Below are positions 1-7,893 of a stretch of 64,000 nt of DNA, in pieces (within the stretch, counting starts at the first letter, position 1; each line of letters opens with the position of its first letter). Both the position numbers and the translations under genes were made by a program. The notes below the pieces were generated by a model that worked only from the letters and a program-made list of their open reading frames with translations, had not been told where the DNA came from and did no database searches. The DNA comes from Verrucomicrobiota bacterium (GTDB taxonomy: Bacteria; Verrucomicrobiota; Verrucomicrobiia; Opitutales; Opitutaceae): positions 1-64,000 of the forward strand of contig JAEWKR010000161.1 in NCBI GenBank assembly GCA_023457715.1. The letters are read 5' to 3'.

Positions 1-78
1 GGTACGTTGTCCCGCGTTCAGGCGGAATGTTGGTTCGGTGGCGCGCAAACCTTCCGCCTAAAGGCGGGACAACTTACC
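1..78. repeat. Inverted pair of REP-like repeats (GTACGTTGTCCCGC family)
   Basis: Two facing copies of one short repeat lie at 1-27 and 51-78. The first reads GTACGTTGTCCCGC followed by TTCAGGCGGAA. The second is its reverse complement with small changes (CCGCCTAAAGGCGG then GACAACTTACC). Each copy has its own short palindrome, CCGCC(T)/(A)GGCGG. The same family recurs at 41842-41873 and 62519-62712. Positions 79-247 between this pair and the first gene hold no recognisable gene. Confidence 0.75.
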
Positions 79-247
79 AAAGCCCCGAGCCACCTGGTTC
101 GACTGTCTTGGGCGTCACGCGATGAACCGGTTTGTCCAAGGACCGAGCCTCCGTGTCCTCCTTGTCGGAGCTCTGTGCTCTCTGTGGCTACTTCGGAATC
201 CAGGTTCGAGCTTTGAGACTCGGGGGAGCTCAAATCCCAAAATGCGT

Positions 248-697
248 TCAAGCGCAGAGCACGTGGCGCTTGGCTTCCGGACGGGGGCGGGAGATCTCGA
301 ACCACGGGCCGTGCGCCACAAACTCGGCGAGGATGTCAGGGTCGGGGAATTTGAGAATGTACCCGTCGATCCGCATCTGGAGTCCACGCTTCACATCGAG
401 CGGATCGTTGGAATACGTGAAGACGACGATCCGGGTATCGTCGAAACGAGCGTCCTCGCGCAGTTCGGCGATGAGGTTGTAGCCACCCGCCATGCGGATG
501 TCCACGAACAGGAGTTGAGGCGGCGCATTGACGATGTAGGACGCGGCCACGTATTCGCGCGCCGCGACCGGGTCGGTAAAGGAAACGACCGGATTGGCGA
601 TGCCGCCCTGGCGCAACCGATAGCGCAGCAGGAAGGCATCGTCCTCGCTGTCATCCACAATCACGAACGGGGGAAGATTCGGGTCGGGAAAATTCAT
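248..697 (-). CDS. Single-domain response regulator (CheY-like receiver)
   Basis: A 149-aa stand-alone receiver protein. Near the N-terminus is the acidic cluster IVDDSEDD. The phosphoacceptor Asp lies in LLFVDIRMAGG, followed by VFTYSNDP where the switch Ser/Thr sits and by ILKFPDP with the conserved Lys. There is no output domain, so it would work by protein contact in a phosphorelay, as known for this family. The reading frame stays open further upstream to 976, but homology-like sequence begins at the Met in MNFPDPNLPPF, so I start at 697; no strong Shine-Dalgarno is visible. The last ~15 residues are arginine-rich and poorly conserved-looking. A partner kinase is not adjacent; the MHYT kinase 2.6 kb away is one candidate. 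Confidence 0.85.
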   Translation of the reverse strand: MNFPDPNLPPFVIVDDSEDDAFLLRYRLRQGGIANPVVSFTDPVAAREYVAASYIVNAPPQLLFVDIRMAGGYNLIAELREDARFDDTRIVVFTYSNDPLDVKRGLQMRIDGYILKFPDPDILAEFVAHGPWFEISRPRPEAKRHVLCA

Positions 698-920
698 ACG
701 GGGTAAGGGTAGGGAAGGCGAAGTGGGTCTGGTCCAACGAAGTACGCCCTCCGAGGATTTCCCGCCACTACAACCGGCCGCCCGACCTCCGGAACGTTGC
801 ATGCAGCAATTCCCGATGGCGTCACGGAGACGATGAGGGGGGTGTTCACCCCGTTGGCGGGCTTGTGCCATGGCAGGCGCGTTCCCTCGAACGCAGCCAC
901 GGGTGGCGATCGCTGCGGCG

Positions 921-962
921 AAAACGAAAAAGCCCTGGGGAGCGGCCAGGCGCTCCCAGGGC
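921..962 (-). terminator. Rho-independent terminator of the sigma/anti-sigma/PDZ operon
   Basis: On the minus strand a long GC-rich hairpin (GCCCTGGGAGCG, loop, CGCTCCCCAGGGC, with one bulge) is followed by TTTTTCGTTTTCG. It starts 27 bp after the stop codon of the PDZ gene. The rest of 698-988 shows no gene. Confidence 0.8.
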
Positions 963-988
963 GGTTCAGCTAACACACTGACCGAGAT

Positions 989-1999
989 TCAAATCTCCTC
1001 TTCCTCGTCGAGATCGAGGACCTTCATCTCCGCGCCTTCGAAAGCATCGTCCACGTGGAAGGCCACATCCTGCATTGATTCGAGCGACTCGAGCCGCGCA
1101 CGGACCTCGGGCGGCATGGCGCGCCGCTGTTCGGGCGTGCTCACCGGCCCGGCAAACTGCTCCTTGCCAGCGGGGTCCCTGGCCACGAGCGACTTCTCGG
1201 CGCCGTTGACGGATAACTCGAGCGAACCGGCCTCGTCGGAGAACACCAGGTTGCTCTGGCCGCCGTCCACGCTCACCGCCCGCACGCCGGGCCCCTTCTC
1301 CCGGTCGATCCGGATGTTGACCGGCGGACGGCCGGGTCCATGGCCCCGCTTCATCAGCTGGAGCACGCGCTCGACTTTCTGCCGATCACCGGTGGGCGCG
1401 AAGTGGAAGCTGTGCGCCTGGCCGGGGGGGCCGTCCATGGGGCCATGGAAACGATGCCGGAGAACGTCGGCCGGTTTAGGCACTTCCCGCACCGTCAACT
1501 TCACCTTCGCGGTCGCCTGTTGCCCGGCCCGGACGTAAGTCAGGGTGACCTCGTCGCCGTCCTTGCGGTTTCGGGTCAGTACGCCCAGCTGGTTCTGATC
1601 GATCAGGATCTGGTCGTCGAACTTGAGCAGAATGTCATGGGGCTTGAGCACCGCGGCGGCGGCGCTGTCCGGGACGACGCGACGGACCACAAGACCCGCG
1701 CCCGTGGCGAGTTGGAGCTGCTCGACGAGCGTCCGGTTGACGGGGGTCGTTTCCACGCCCAGGAACGTGACCTTTTCCCTTGGCCCGGCCCGTTCGTGGC
1801 GGCGCACGCGTATTTCCTTTCTCACCTGTCCCGCCTCTTCGTCCGCGGCGTCCGAACCGTGGAGAACGCGCAGACGCGGACCGGAAGCCGGAGTCGCAGG
1901 GGTGGGAGAGGGCGCGGCGGGAGCCGGATCGGCCGCGAAGGCGGCGCAAGCGGCGACGAGTGCGAACGCGCCGGTGGTGATCGAGGTCATGAATTTCAT
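989..1999 (-). CDS. Secreted PDZ-domain protein downstream of ECF sigma/anti-sigma
   Basis: A 336-aa protein with a signal peptide (MKFMTSITTGAFALVAACAA then AFA-AD). A low-complexity Ala/Pro stretch follows, then one PDZ domain at about residues 80-170 (GLVVRRVVPDSAAAAVLKPHDILLKFDDQ is its core region, positions roughly 95-125). The C-terminal half is a hydrophilic, His-rich then acidic region ending EEEEEI. No protease triad is visible, so this is a PDZ scaffold or sensor rather than DegS/HtrA itself. It is third in an operon with the sigma factor and the anti-sigma factor (20-bp gap to the latter), which suggests a role in envelope stress sensing or control of anti-sigma proteolysis (inference). 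The frame is open upstream, but the signal peptide fixes the start. Confidence 0.8.
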   Translation of the reverse strand: MKFMTSITTGAFALVAACAAFAADPAPAAPSPTPATPASGPRLRVLHGSDAADEEAGQVRKEIRVRRHERAGPREKVTFLGVETTPVNRTLVEQLQLATGAGLVVRRVVPDSAAAAVLKPHDILLKFDDQILIDQNQLGVLTRNRKDGDEVTLTYVRAGQQATAKVKLTVREVPKPADVLRHRFHGPMDGPPGQAHSFHFAPTGDRQKVERVLQLMKRGHGPGRPPVNIRIDREKGPGVRAVSVDGGQSNLVFSDEAGSLELSVNGAEKSLVARDPAGKEQFAGPVSTPEQRRAMPPEVRARLESLESMQDVAFHVDDAFEGAEMKVLDLDEEEEI

Positions 2000-2018
2000 G
2001 GTTGGGATGGGTTGGAAA

Positions 2019-2483
2019 TCAGTGGAGTTGAATGGGGACCACGCGCACTTCCTCGCGAGGCACGCTCCAGGTGAGCGAAGCGTTCGTGCGCGGATGCTGC
2101 CAGGTGATCGTATCCACATAGCGGAGGCGTTCACGCCGGGCCGGAGCGCCGGTGGCGGTGACGACCTCCTCCTCGGTCCGCTCATAGAGCACGTTTTCCA
2201 TGCGCACGGGCCGGAAGCGGTCCGGCGCAGGTTCGGGGACGGACGCGACCGCGGATGTTTCCTCGGGGGGATCAGCGCGGGTGAAAGAGGGTTGCCGGGC
2301 CAGCCACAGGACACCCGCAAACCCGGCGGCGGTCGCGAGGGGCAGGAGCGCCAGCCGCCACCACGGGAGGGAGACGGACCCGGCAGCCAGCTCGGCGGCG
2401 ATGCGGCGCTCCAGGGTCACGGGAGGCGGCGAGGGCGCCAGGGCGCGCAATTCGGCCTCGAGACAGGTCAGATCTTCATCCAT
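2019..2483 (-). CDS. Putative membrane anti-sigma factor
   Basis: A 154-aa protein read from the ATG that overlaps the sigma-factor stop (ATGGATGA), so translation is probably coupled. Residues 1-45 are cytoplasmic and acidic. One transmembrane segment lies near residues 46-65 (WWRLALLPLATAAGFAGVLW), followed by a periplasmic tail of about 85 residues without a recognisable domain. Size, single TM topology and position directly after an ECF sigma gene are the standard anti-sigma layout. No zinc-binding HxxxCxxC motif is seen, so it is not a classical ZAS-domain anti-sigma. A GTG 12 bases upstream is an alternative start. Function is assigned by context. Confidence 0.7.
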   Translation of the reverse strand: MDEDLTCLEAELRALAPSPPPVTLERRIAAELAAGSVSLPWWRLALLPLATAAGFAGVLWLARQPSFTRADPPEETSAVASVPEPAPDRFRPVRMENVLYERTEEEVVTATGAPARRERLRYVDTITWQHPRTNASLTWSVPREEVRVVPIQLH

Positions 2484-2991
2484 GGCATTCGGCACGGGCT
2501 AGCTGCTCACGCAAGGCGCCCAAGGCATAGCGATAACGGGAGGCGGCGGTGTTGGCCGCGACCCCGAGTTCCGCCGCAATCTGCTGAAAGGTGAGCTCAC
2601 CCCAAATCTTGAGCACGAGCACCTCGCGCTGTTCCGGCGGAAGCTGGCGGACGGCCCGTTCGAGGGAAACGCGGCGCTCGTCCAACTCGAGCGTGCAGGC
2701 GAACCACGCCACGTCGCCCTCTGTCGCGCCGGCAAGGAGCCGATGCTCCCGCCCGGAACGCCGCCCGTCGCGCCGCGCGAGATCCAAGGCCGCCCGGCGA
2801 ACCGACGTGACCAGGAGAGGCATGGGGTCGCCGCCGAGGTGACGCTGATGGCGCCAGAAGCGGACGAAAGCCTCCTGCACGACGTCTTCGGCGTCGCTGG
2901 CGTGGTGCGTCCATTGGCGGGCGCAGAGCAACAGCTTGGGGCCGTAGGTCTGGTACCAGGATTTCCAATCATCATGATCGCAAGCCTCCAT
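2476..2991 (-). CDS. ECF-type RNA polymerase sigma factor (sigma-70 family)
   Basis: A 171-aa ECF sigma factor. Region 2 is seen in the segment with DAEDVVQEAFVRFWRH (residues about 30-50). Region 4 with its helix-turn-helix is in LPPEQREVLVLKIWGEL and the following TFQQIAAELGV (about residues 115-150). It would direct RNA polymerase to a small regulon in response to a signal relayed by the membrane protein encoded next. The open frame continues upstream to 3150, but family-like sequence begins at MEACDHDDW, so the start is set at 2991. The stop overlaps the anti-sigma start by 8 bases. It is divergent from the MHYT kinase gene. Confidence 0.88.
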   Translation of the reverse strand: MEACDHDDWKSWYQTYGPKLLLCARQWTHHASDAEDVVQEAFVRFWRHQRHLGGDPMPLLVTSVRRAALDLARRDGRRSGREHRLLAGATEGDVAWFACTLELDERRVSLERAVRQLPPEQREVLVLKIWGELTFQQIAAELGVAANTAASRYRYALGALREQLARAECHG

Positions 2992-3273
2992 GCGGGGTGA
3001 TTCGGGCGTTGTTTCCCTGGAGAGCGTCACGGCGGTGGGGATTTGTCTAAAAAATGTCGCTTCCGTTCGCCTGATCGAGCCCCGAAGCCTGACAACCGGC
3101 GCAAGTTCGGCCTGTCGGCGGGCCGCGGAAATGGGGATCATGGCGCGCAAGGTCCCCGGGAAAAGGGCGGTCGGGCCGTCAACTTTCGGCGAATCGTTTG
3201 GAGCTTCTTACAGTTTCGGTTTCCCTTCGGGCGCAGGCTCCTACATCAGACGGCTTCGTCTCATCCCTGGTCC

Positions 3274-4836
3274 ATGTCCCCCCGCGCCCCTGATCCCTCG
3301 ATGTGTGTCGTCAGTCCCGACGGCGTCGTCGCAACGTTTCAATGGGACGCCCGGCTGGTGGCCTTCTCGGTGGTCATCGCGGTGTTCGGGTCGTTTGGCG
3401 CGCTGGAATGTGCCGAGCGGATGCGGTCGACGACGGAGGCAACCGTGCGGCAGCGGTTCTTCTTTGTCGGCGCGTCGCTGATGGGACTGGCGATCTGGAC
3501 GATGCATTTCGTCGGAATGCTCGCGCTGGACATGGGACCGATGCATGTGAGCTACGCGGGGACGTGGAGCGTGGCCTCGATCGTGGCTGCGGCGACAGGT
3601 GCCGGGATCGCGTTCCTGCTGATTGACCGGGCCAGGGTCGGCTTTTTCCACCTGGCGACGGGATCCGTGGCGATGGGCCTGGCGATCGTCTCCATGCACT
3701 ATCTCGGGATGAAATCGATGCGGATGCCGGCCGCGATCGATTTCGAGCCGCGGTTGTTTTCGCTGTCCGTGTTGATCGCGATCGTGACCTCAGGGGTCGC
3801 TTTGAAGATTGCCCACTCGATTCCAAAATCGGAGCGCTCGGCCTTCTGGATGAAAGGGGGCAGTTCGGTGCTGATGGGCGGCGCGATCGCCGGCATGCAT
3901 TACGTGGGCATGGCGGCGGCGCGTTATCGGGAAACCTCGATGGCCGACAACCGGCAGGCGGATCCGCTGGTCGGGGAGTTTGCGCTCAGCAATGCGGTGG
4001 CGGCCGCGGGCATCGTGTTTTGCACCGCGTTGCTGTTGCTGGCGGCCCGCACCGCGGTCGAGCGGCAACGGGCGCTGGCGGCGAATGAACGGTTGATGGC
4101 GGAGCTCGAGGAGCGCGTCCGTCAGCGCACGGCGGAACTGGAGGCGCGGAATGCGGATCTGGCGTCGTTTTCGTATTCGGTGTCGCACGACCTGCGCAGT
4201 CCCTTGCGGACCATCATCGGTTTCAGTGACGCGCTGGTCGAGGGGCATTCGTCCGAGCTGAGCGTGGAGGCGCGCCATTATGTGAGCAGGATCCATGCGG
4301 CGACGCGCCGGATGGACATGCTGCTGCAAGGGTTGCTGACGCTGGCCCGGGTGACGCAGGCTCCCTTGCGGCATGAACCGCTGGATTTGACGGAAATGGC
4401 GCGGGCGATCGCGGCGGATCTCGCGGCGGAGAATCCGGGCCGGCAGGTGGCGGTCACGGTGCAGACCGGGATGACGGCGATCGGGGACGCCGGGTTGATG
4501 ACCTCGGCGCTGCAGAACCTGCTCGAGAATGCCTGGAAGTTCACGCAGAGAACGGCACGGCCCGAGGTCGAGGTTGGCTGCCGGGCCGGTGACGGGGCCG
4601 AAACCGTGTACTTCGTGCGCGACAACGGAGTGGGTTTCGACATGGCCTATGCGCACAAGGCGTTTGGGATGTTTGAACGACTGCACGACTCCTCGGAGTT
4701 CAGCGGGCAGGGAGTCGGTCTGGCCGTGACGAAACGGATCATCGACCGGCATGGCGGGACGATTTCGGCGCGTTCAGAACCGGGAAAGGGCACGGAGGTC
4801 GCGTTTACCTTAGCCGGAACCATGCAGACGGATTAA
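3274..4836 (+). CDS. MHYT-domain sensor histidine kinase
   Basis: A 520-aa membrane kinase. The N-terminal half is an MHYT domain with its signature copies MHFVGM (residue 77), MHYLGM (141) and MHYVGM (208) among about seven transmembrane helices; in the family these Met/His residues are proposed to bind copper and sense O2, CO or NO. A short coiled coil follows (ELEERVRQRTAELEARNADL). The dimerisation/phosphoacceptor domain has FSYSVSHDLRSPLRTI with His305, and the ATPase domain has the N box ENAWKFT, DNGVGF and GQGVGLAV. The DHp motif resembles phytochrome-type kinases. Starts at 3274 or 3301 (ATGTGTGTC) are both possible; neither has a clear ribosome site. The TAA stop is the first part of an inverted-repeat element. 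No receiver is fused, so the single-domain regulator at 248-697 could be a partner (inference). Confidence 0.88.
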   Translation: MSPRAPDPSMCVVSPDGVVATFQWDARLVAFSVVIAVFGSFGALECAERMRSTTEATVRQRFFFVGASLMGLAIWTMHFVGMLALDMGPMHVSYAGTWSVASIVAAATGAGIAFLLIDRARVGFFHLATGSVAMGLAIVSMHYLGMKSMRMPAAIDFEPRLFSLSVLIAIVTSGVALKIAHSIPKSERSAFWMKGGSSVLMGGAIAGMHYVGMAAARYRETSMADNRQADPLVGEFALSNAVAAAGIVFCTALLLLAARTAVERQRALAANERLMAELEERVRQRTAELEARNADLASFSYSVSHDLRSPLRTIIGFSDALVEGHSSELSVEARHYVSRIHAATRRMDMLLQGLLTLARVTQAPLRHEPLDLTEMARAIAADLAAENPGRQVAVTVQTGMTAIGDAGLMTSALQNLLENAWKFTQRTARPEVEVGCRAGDGAETVYFVRDNGVGFDMAYAHKAFGMFERLHDSSEFSGQGVGLAVTKRIIDRHGGTISARSEPGKGTEVAFTLAGTMQTD

Positions 4837-4981
4837 CCACGAATGGACACGAATGAACACGAATAGGAGAGTAAACTCGAATGCAGCCCGTCCGTGGTCC
4901 CGCTCACTGTTTTGTGCCTACGCGGAAGTGATGATTTTCCCAGGTCTTCATTCGTGTCGATTCGTGTCCATTCGTGGTTAA
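4833..4981. repeat. Intergenic element with ~33-bp terminal inverted repeats
   Basis: The left end (4833-4865) begins TTAACCACGAATGGACACG and contains the tandem unit ACACGAATG. The right end (4947-4981) is its reverse complement with two mismatches over 33 bases. About 80 bp of non-coding DNA lies between. This motif resembles the dispersed 'accacgaatggacacgaat' repeats seen in many environmental genomes (recalled, not searched). The left end supplies the stop codon of the kinase gene, and the next gene, apparently truncated, begins 42 bp beyond the right end. A degenerate copy is at 47908-48043. Confidence 0.8.
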
Positions 4982-5023
4982 CTGAATCGTTCCGGCTTAG
5001 GGTCCGGGGCCTGCCCGTAGTCG

Positions 5024-6430
5024 GTGTGGGTTCTGGAAACCGCGGGTCTCGTCCCGCACAATGAGCATTATGTAAAGTGTATAGAAGATGTTGCTGCGAC
5101 GGGACAGGCACCGCCGAAGACATGGCCCAACTTCTTCGCGCGCGAAAACGCGACCAAGGATTTCATCGTCTGGGCCGGGCACGGCCACGCCGTGCATTTT
5201 CCGCTCACGACCTTCTCCCGCCTCGTCGAGGCTTCGCCGCGGCACCTGTGGGGCTTCGAGTTCGCCGAGTTGGAGGGCGTTGACGAGCACATGGCTGAGG
5301 TGGTGCAGGAGATCCTGCTCCCGCTCGCCGAGCTTTGCCGTGCTCGCGGGAAGAAGATTCTGTTCCGCAACAAAAACGTCTACTGGAACGCGACGTGTTA
5401 TGTGCCGTTTCTGCGCGCCGTGCTGCTGGATCCGATGTATCGCGACGTGTTCGTGCCGGCGTTGGAGGAAACGAACTGCCGGACGCAGGAACTCAGTCTG
5501 GCCGGCCGCGTCGGGCTCTGGCAAGCTGGCACCTTCGACTCCTGGGCGGCACGGGTTGTCACCGACGAGGCCAACTGGGACCGCATGTGGGAATGGGGCG
5601 GGCAGCAGGTGCCGACGCATCACCTGCGCCACTTGGTGTCACGCGCCGCCCTCGGCTCCGACGTGTTCATGATTGACGTGCACCAGGGGCCTTTCACGGC
5701 CGCAGTCTATGCCAAGCTGAGGCCGTTCTACGACCTGATCAATCGGGGTGCGATCACGATCCCGGCGCGTGACGAACTGCTTTCGCTCAATGCGACGGCG
5801 GTGGGGATGCGCGAACCCGCCCCGGATTTCCTCGCGCACGGGATTAACGGTCACTCGTATCGGTTTCCCACCGACACGCATCCGGAACTCGTGTTCGACC
5901 GGCTGGACGGCTACTGGGGTGGCGCCCCCCTGGCGGCGCACGACGCCGCGGGTGTCCTGTACGGCTCGACGCGCCGGCAGTTGAATTTTCTGCCGACCGG
6001 CGAAAACGGGCTGGTGCCGATCGTGCCCGCGGACGCGGCCCACGGGGCCGGGCACCGCTTCCAACGTCTGCTCCTGACGGACGGACGCTACTGGTATGAC
6101 GAGGCGCAGACGCGCATGCCGCCGGCAGCGTTTCTGCCCACGGTCGCGGCGGCCGTGAAGGAAGGCGGTTCGGCTCTGCCCGTCCGTGTCACAGGGGTGC
6201 ACTGGTCGGCGTCACGGATCGACGCCACCCACATCCGCGTGGTGCTCGTCGATCCGTCCTATCTTGAGCCGCTCGACCACGAGGCCAAAGTCACCTTGCA
6301 GGGAATAAAGGCCCGCCACGTCGCGGACCTTCTCACGGGGGAATCCCTGCCGGTCGAAAACGAGCGATTGACGGTAAACGTCCCCGCCGGCCTGTTCCGG
6401 ATTCTAGAGATCACGTTGGCTGGGCCGTGA
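5024..6430 (+). CDS. Unrecognised protein, probably 5'-truncated, possibly a carbohydrate-active enzyme
   Basis: A 468-aa product read from GTG; an in-frame TAG sits one codon upstream. The sequence starts in the middle of what looks like a folded domain, with no signal peptide. It is rich in aromatic and acidic motifs such as FIVWAGHGHAVHFP, LWGFEFAELEG and KILFRNKNVYWN, and ends with a beta-rich tail (VTLQGIKARHVADLLTGE) like the accessory sandwich of glycoside hydrolases. I do not recognise the family; a polysaccharide-degrading enzyme of TIM-barrel type (for example lambda-carrageenase-like) is one possibility but only a guess. The inverted-repeat element just upstream may have removed or displaced the 5' part. 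Intact reading over 1.4 kb shows that decay, if any, is limited to the start. Confidence 0.6.
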   Translation: MWVLETAGLVPHNEHYVKCIEDVAATGQAPPKTWPNFFARENATKDFIVWAGHGHAVHFPLTTFSRLVEASPRHLWGFEFAELEGVDEHMAEVVQEILLPLAELCRARGKKILFRNKNVYWNATCYVPFLRAVLLDPMYRDVFVPALEETNCRTQELSLAGRVGLWQAGTFDSWAARVVTDEANWDRMWEWGGQQVPTHHLRHLVSRAALGSDVFMIDVHQGPFTAAVYAKLRPFYDLINRGAITIPARDELLSLNATAVGMREPAPDFLAHGINGHSYRFPTDTHPELVFDRLDGYWGGAPLAAHDAAGVLYGSTRRQLNFLPTGENGLVPIVPADAAHGAGHRFQRLLLTDGRYWYDEAQTRMPPAAFLPTVAAAVKEGGSALPVRVTGVHWSASRIDATHIRVVLVDPSYLEPLDHEAKVTLQGIKARHVADLLTGESLPVENERLTVNVPAGLFRILEITLAGP

Positions 6431-6815
6431 CGGGGGCGACGACCAGACGCTGTGACCAGAAAGCCATGCGACGGCAGATCACGTTGCACGCCGGCTGAGG
6501 CGCGGTCCGCGATGGGGAGCCGACAGGTAGCGCCGCCGGCTCAGAGGCAGCTACACCCCGGGCGCGGCGAGCCTCCGCTTCCGCTTTTCGTTTCCCCCTT
6601 CCCTCGTGTCACATCGAAGGTGGCACTTTTGTGGGACGCGTGTGGCCACCTTGTGGCGCGGCGCGCGAAAACGGGATATAGGAGCGAACGCTTCAACCTT
6701 GTGTCCACGTGGTTCGAAATGCCATCACCTTCAAACTGGACGTGATAATCCGTCAAAGTGCCGGAAGTTGCCGAGCGCTGGCGGGTTGCGATTGTAACCC
6801 AAAGGCAACAGATTT
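6431..6815. other. Gene-free stretch
   Basis: Between the truncated gene and the SDR gene I see no convincing reading frame on either strand, no hairpin followed by a T-run and no repeat shared with the rest of the window. The promoter of the SDR gene should lie in its distal part, but no clear -35/-10 pair stands out. Confidence 0.5.
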
Positions 6816-7784
6816 GTGGGCCGATCCCACCCGCGGGGCCCGGAACTGAAACATCACCACCCGCCCCGCGAGGCGGTCGAACCGGAGCGCGTTCCAGGGC
6901 TCTATGCGAACGTGAAGCCAACGCCTGATGATGCCTTTATCCAAAAAACCTTTCCCGAGGTTTCGTTGCCGCCGGTTCCCGCCGCCCAGCTGTTGCGCGG
7001 ACAACGGGCCCTGGTGACCGGCGCCAGTTCGGGCATCGGACGCGCCGTCGCCATCGCCCTTGGCGAAGCCGGCGCCGACGTCGCCGTCAATTACGGCAGC
7101 GATCGAAGCGGCGGCGAGGAGGCGGCTGAGCTGGCCGCCCGGGGCGGAGGTCGCGCCCTCACGATCGGCGCGGATGTGAGCAAGGAGCACGAGGTCGAGG
7201 CGATGTTCGACCGGACGGTGCGGGAGTTCGGCGGCCTCGATATCCTGGTCAGCAACGCCGGAATTCAACAGGACGCCCCTTTGCACGAGATGACGCTCGA
7301 GCAGTGGCAGCGGGTTATCGACGTGAACCTGACCGGCCAGTTCCTTTGCCTGCGCGCCGCGGTGAGACAGTTCCGGCGCCAAGGCGTGACAAAGGAGCGT
7401 TCCCTCGCCGCCGGAAAAATTCTCTGCGTGAGTTCGGTCCACGACGTCATCCCGTGGGCCGGACACGTCAACTACGCGGCCTCCAAGGGAGGGCTGGCCA
7501 TGATGATGAAGTCGATCGCGCAGGAGGTGGCGCCGGACCGGATCCGCGTGAACTCGATCTCCCCCGGCGCGATTCGCACGCCGATCAATGAACCGGCCTG
7601 GAGCACGCCCGCGGCCTATCAGGCGCTGCTGAAGCTGATCCCCTATCAGCGCATCGGCGAACCCGAAGACATCGGGCGCGTGGCGGCGTGGCTCGTATCC
7701 GACCAGGCCGACTACATCACCGGCGCCACGCTCTATGTCGACGGCGGCATGACGCTTTACCCGGGATTTGCCTCGGGCGGCTGA
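6816..7784 (+). CDS. Short-chain dehydrogenase/reductase (SDR), glucose-1-dehydrogenase / YghA-like
   Basis: A 322-aa NAD(P)-dependent oxidoreductase. The N-terminal ~55 residues are an extension with PGLYANVKPTPDD, typical of the YghA-like SDR group. The Rossmann motif TGASSGIGRAVA comes next, then the NAG motif (VSNAGIQ), the catalytic Ser in CVSSVHD, the YxxxK pair in YAASKGG, and SPGAIRTPIN. The end has the usual YITGATLYVDGGM. The long N-terminal extension supports the GTG start at 6816, since no ATG occurs before the cofactor site. Substrate cannot be told from sequence; sugars or general aldehydes are usual in this group. It stands alone, with kinase genes on either side. Confidence 0.85.
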   Translation: MGRSHPRGPELKHHHPPREAVEPERVPGLYANVKPTPDDAFIQKTFPEVSLPPVPAAQLLRGQRALVTGASSGIGRAVAIALGEAGADVAVNYGSDRSGGEEAAELAARGGGRALTIGADVSKEHEVEAMFDRTVREFGGLDILVSNAGIQQDAPLHEMTLEQWQRVIDVNLTGQFLCLRAAVRQFRRQGVTKERSLAAGKILCVSSVHDVIPWAGHVNYAASKGGLAMMMKSIAQEVAPDRIRVNSISPGAIRTPINEPAWSTPAAYQALLKLIPYQRIGEPEDIGRVAAWLVSDQADYITGATLYVDGGMTLYPGFASGG

Positions 7785-7893
7785 GCCGGGACGGATTGGC
7801 CGCGACGGTCGCGAAGCGACGCGAAGGTCCAGACGTTTCCGCCTAATGACAAATCCTTGCGCAAGTTTGGAACTTCGGTGCCGATAGTTGCGC

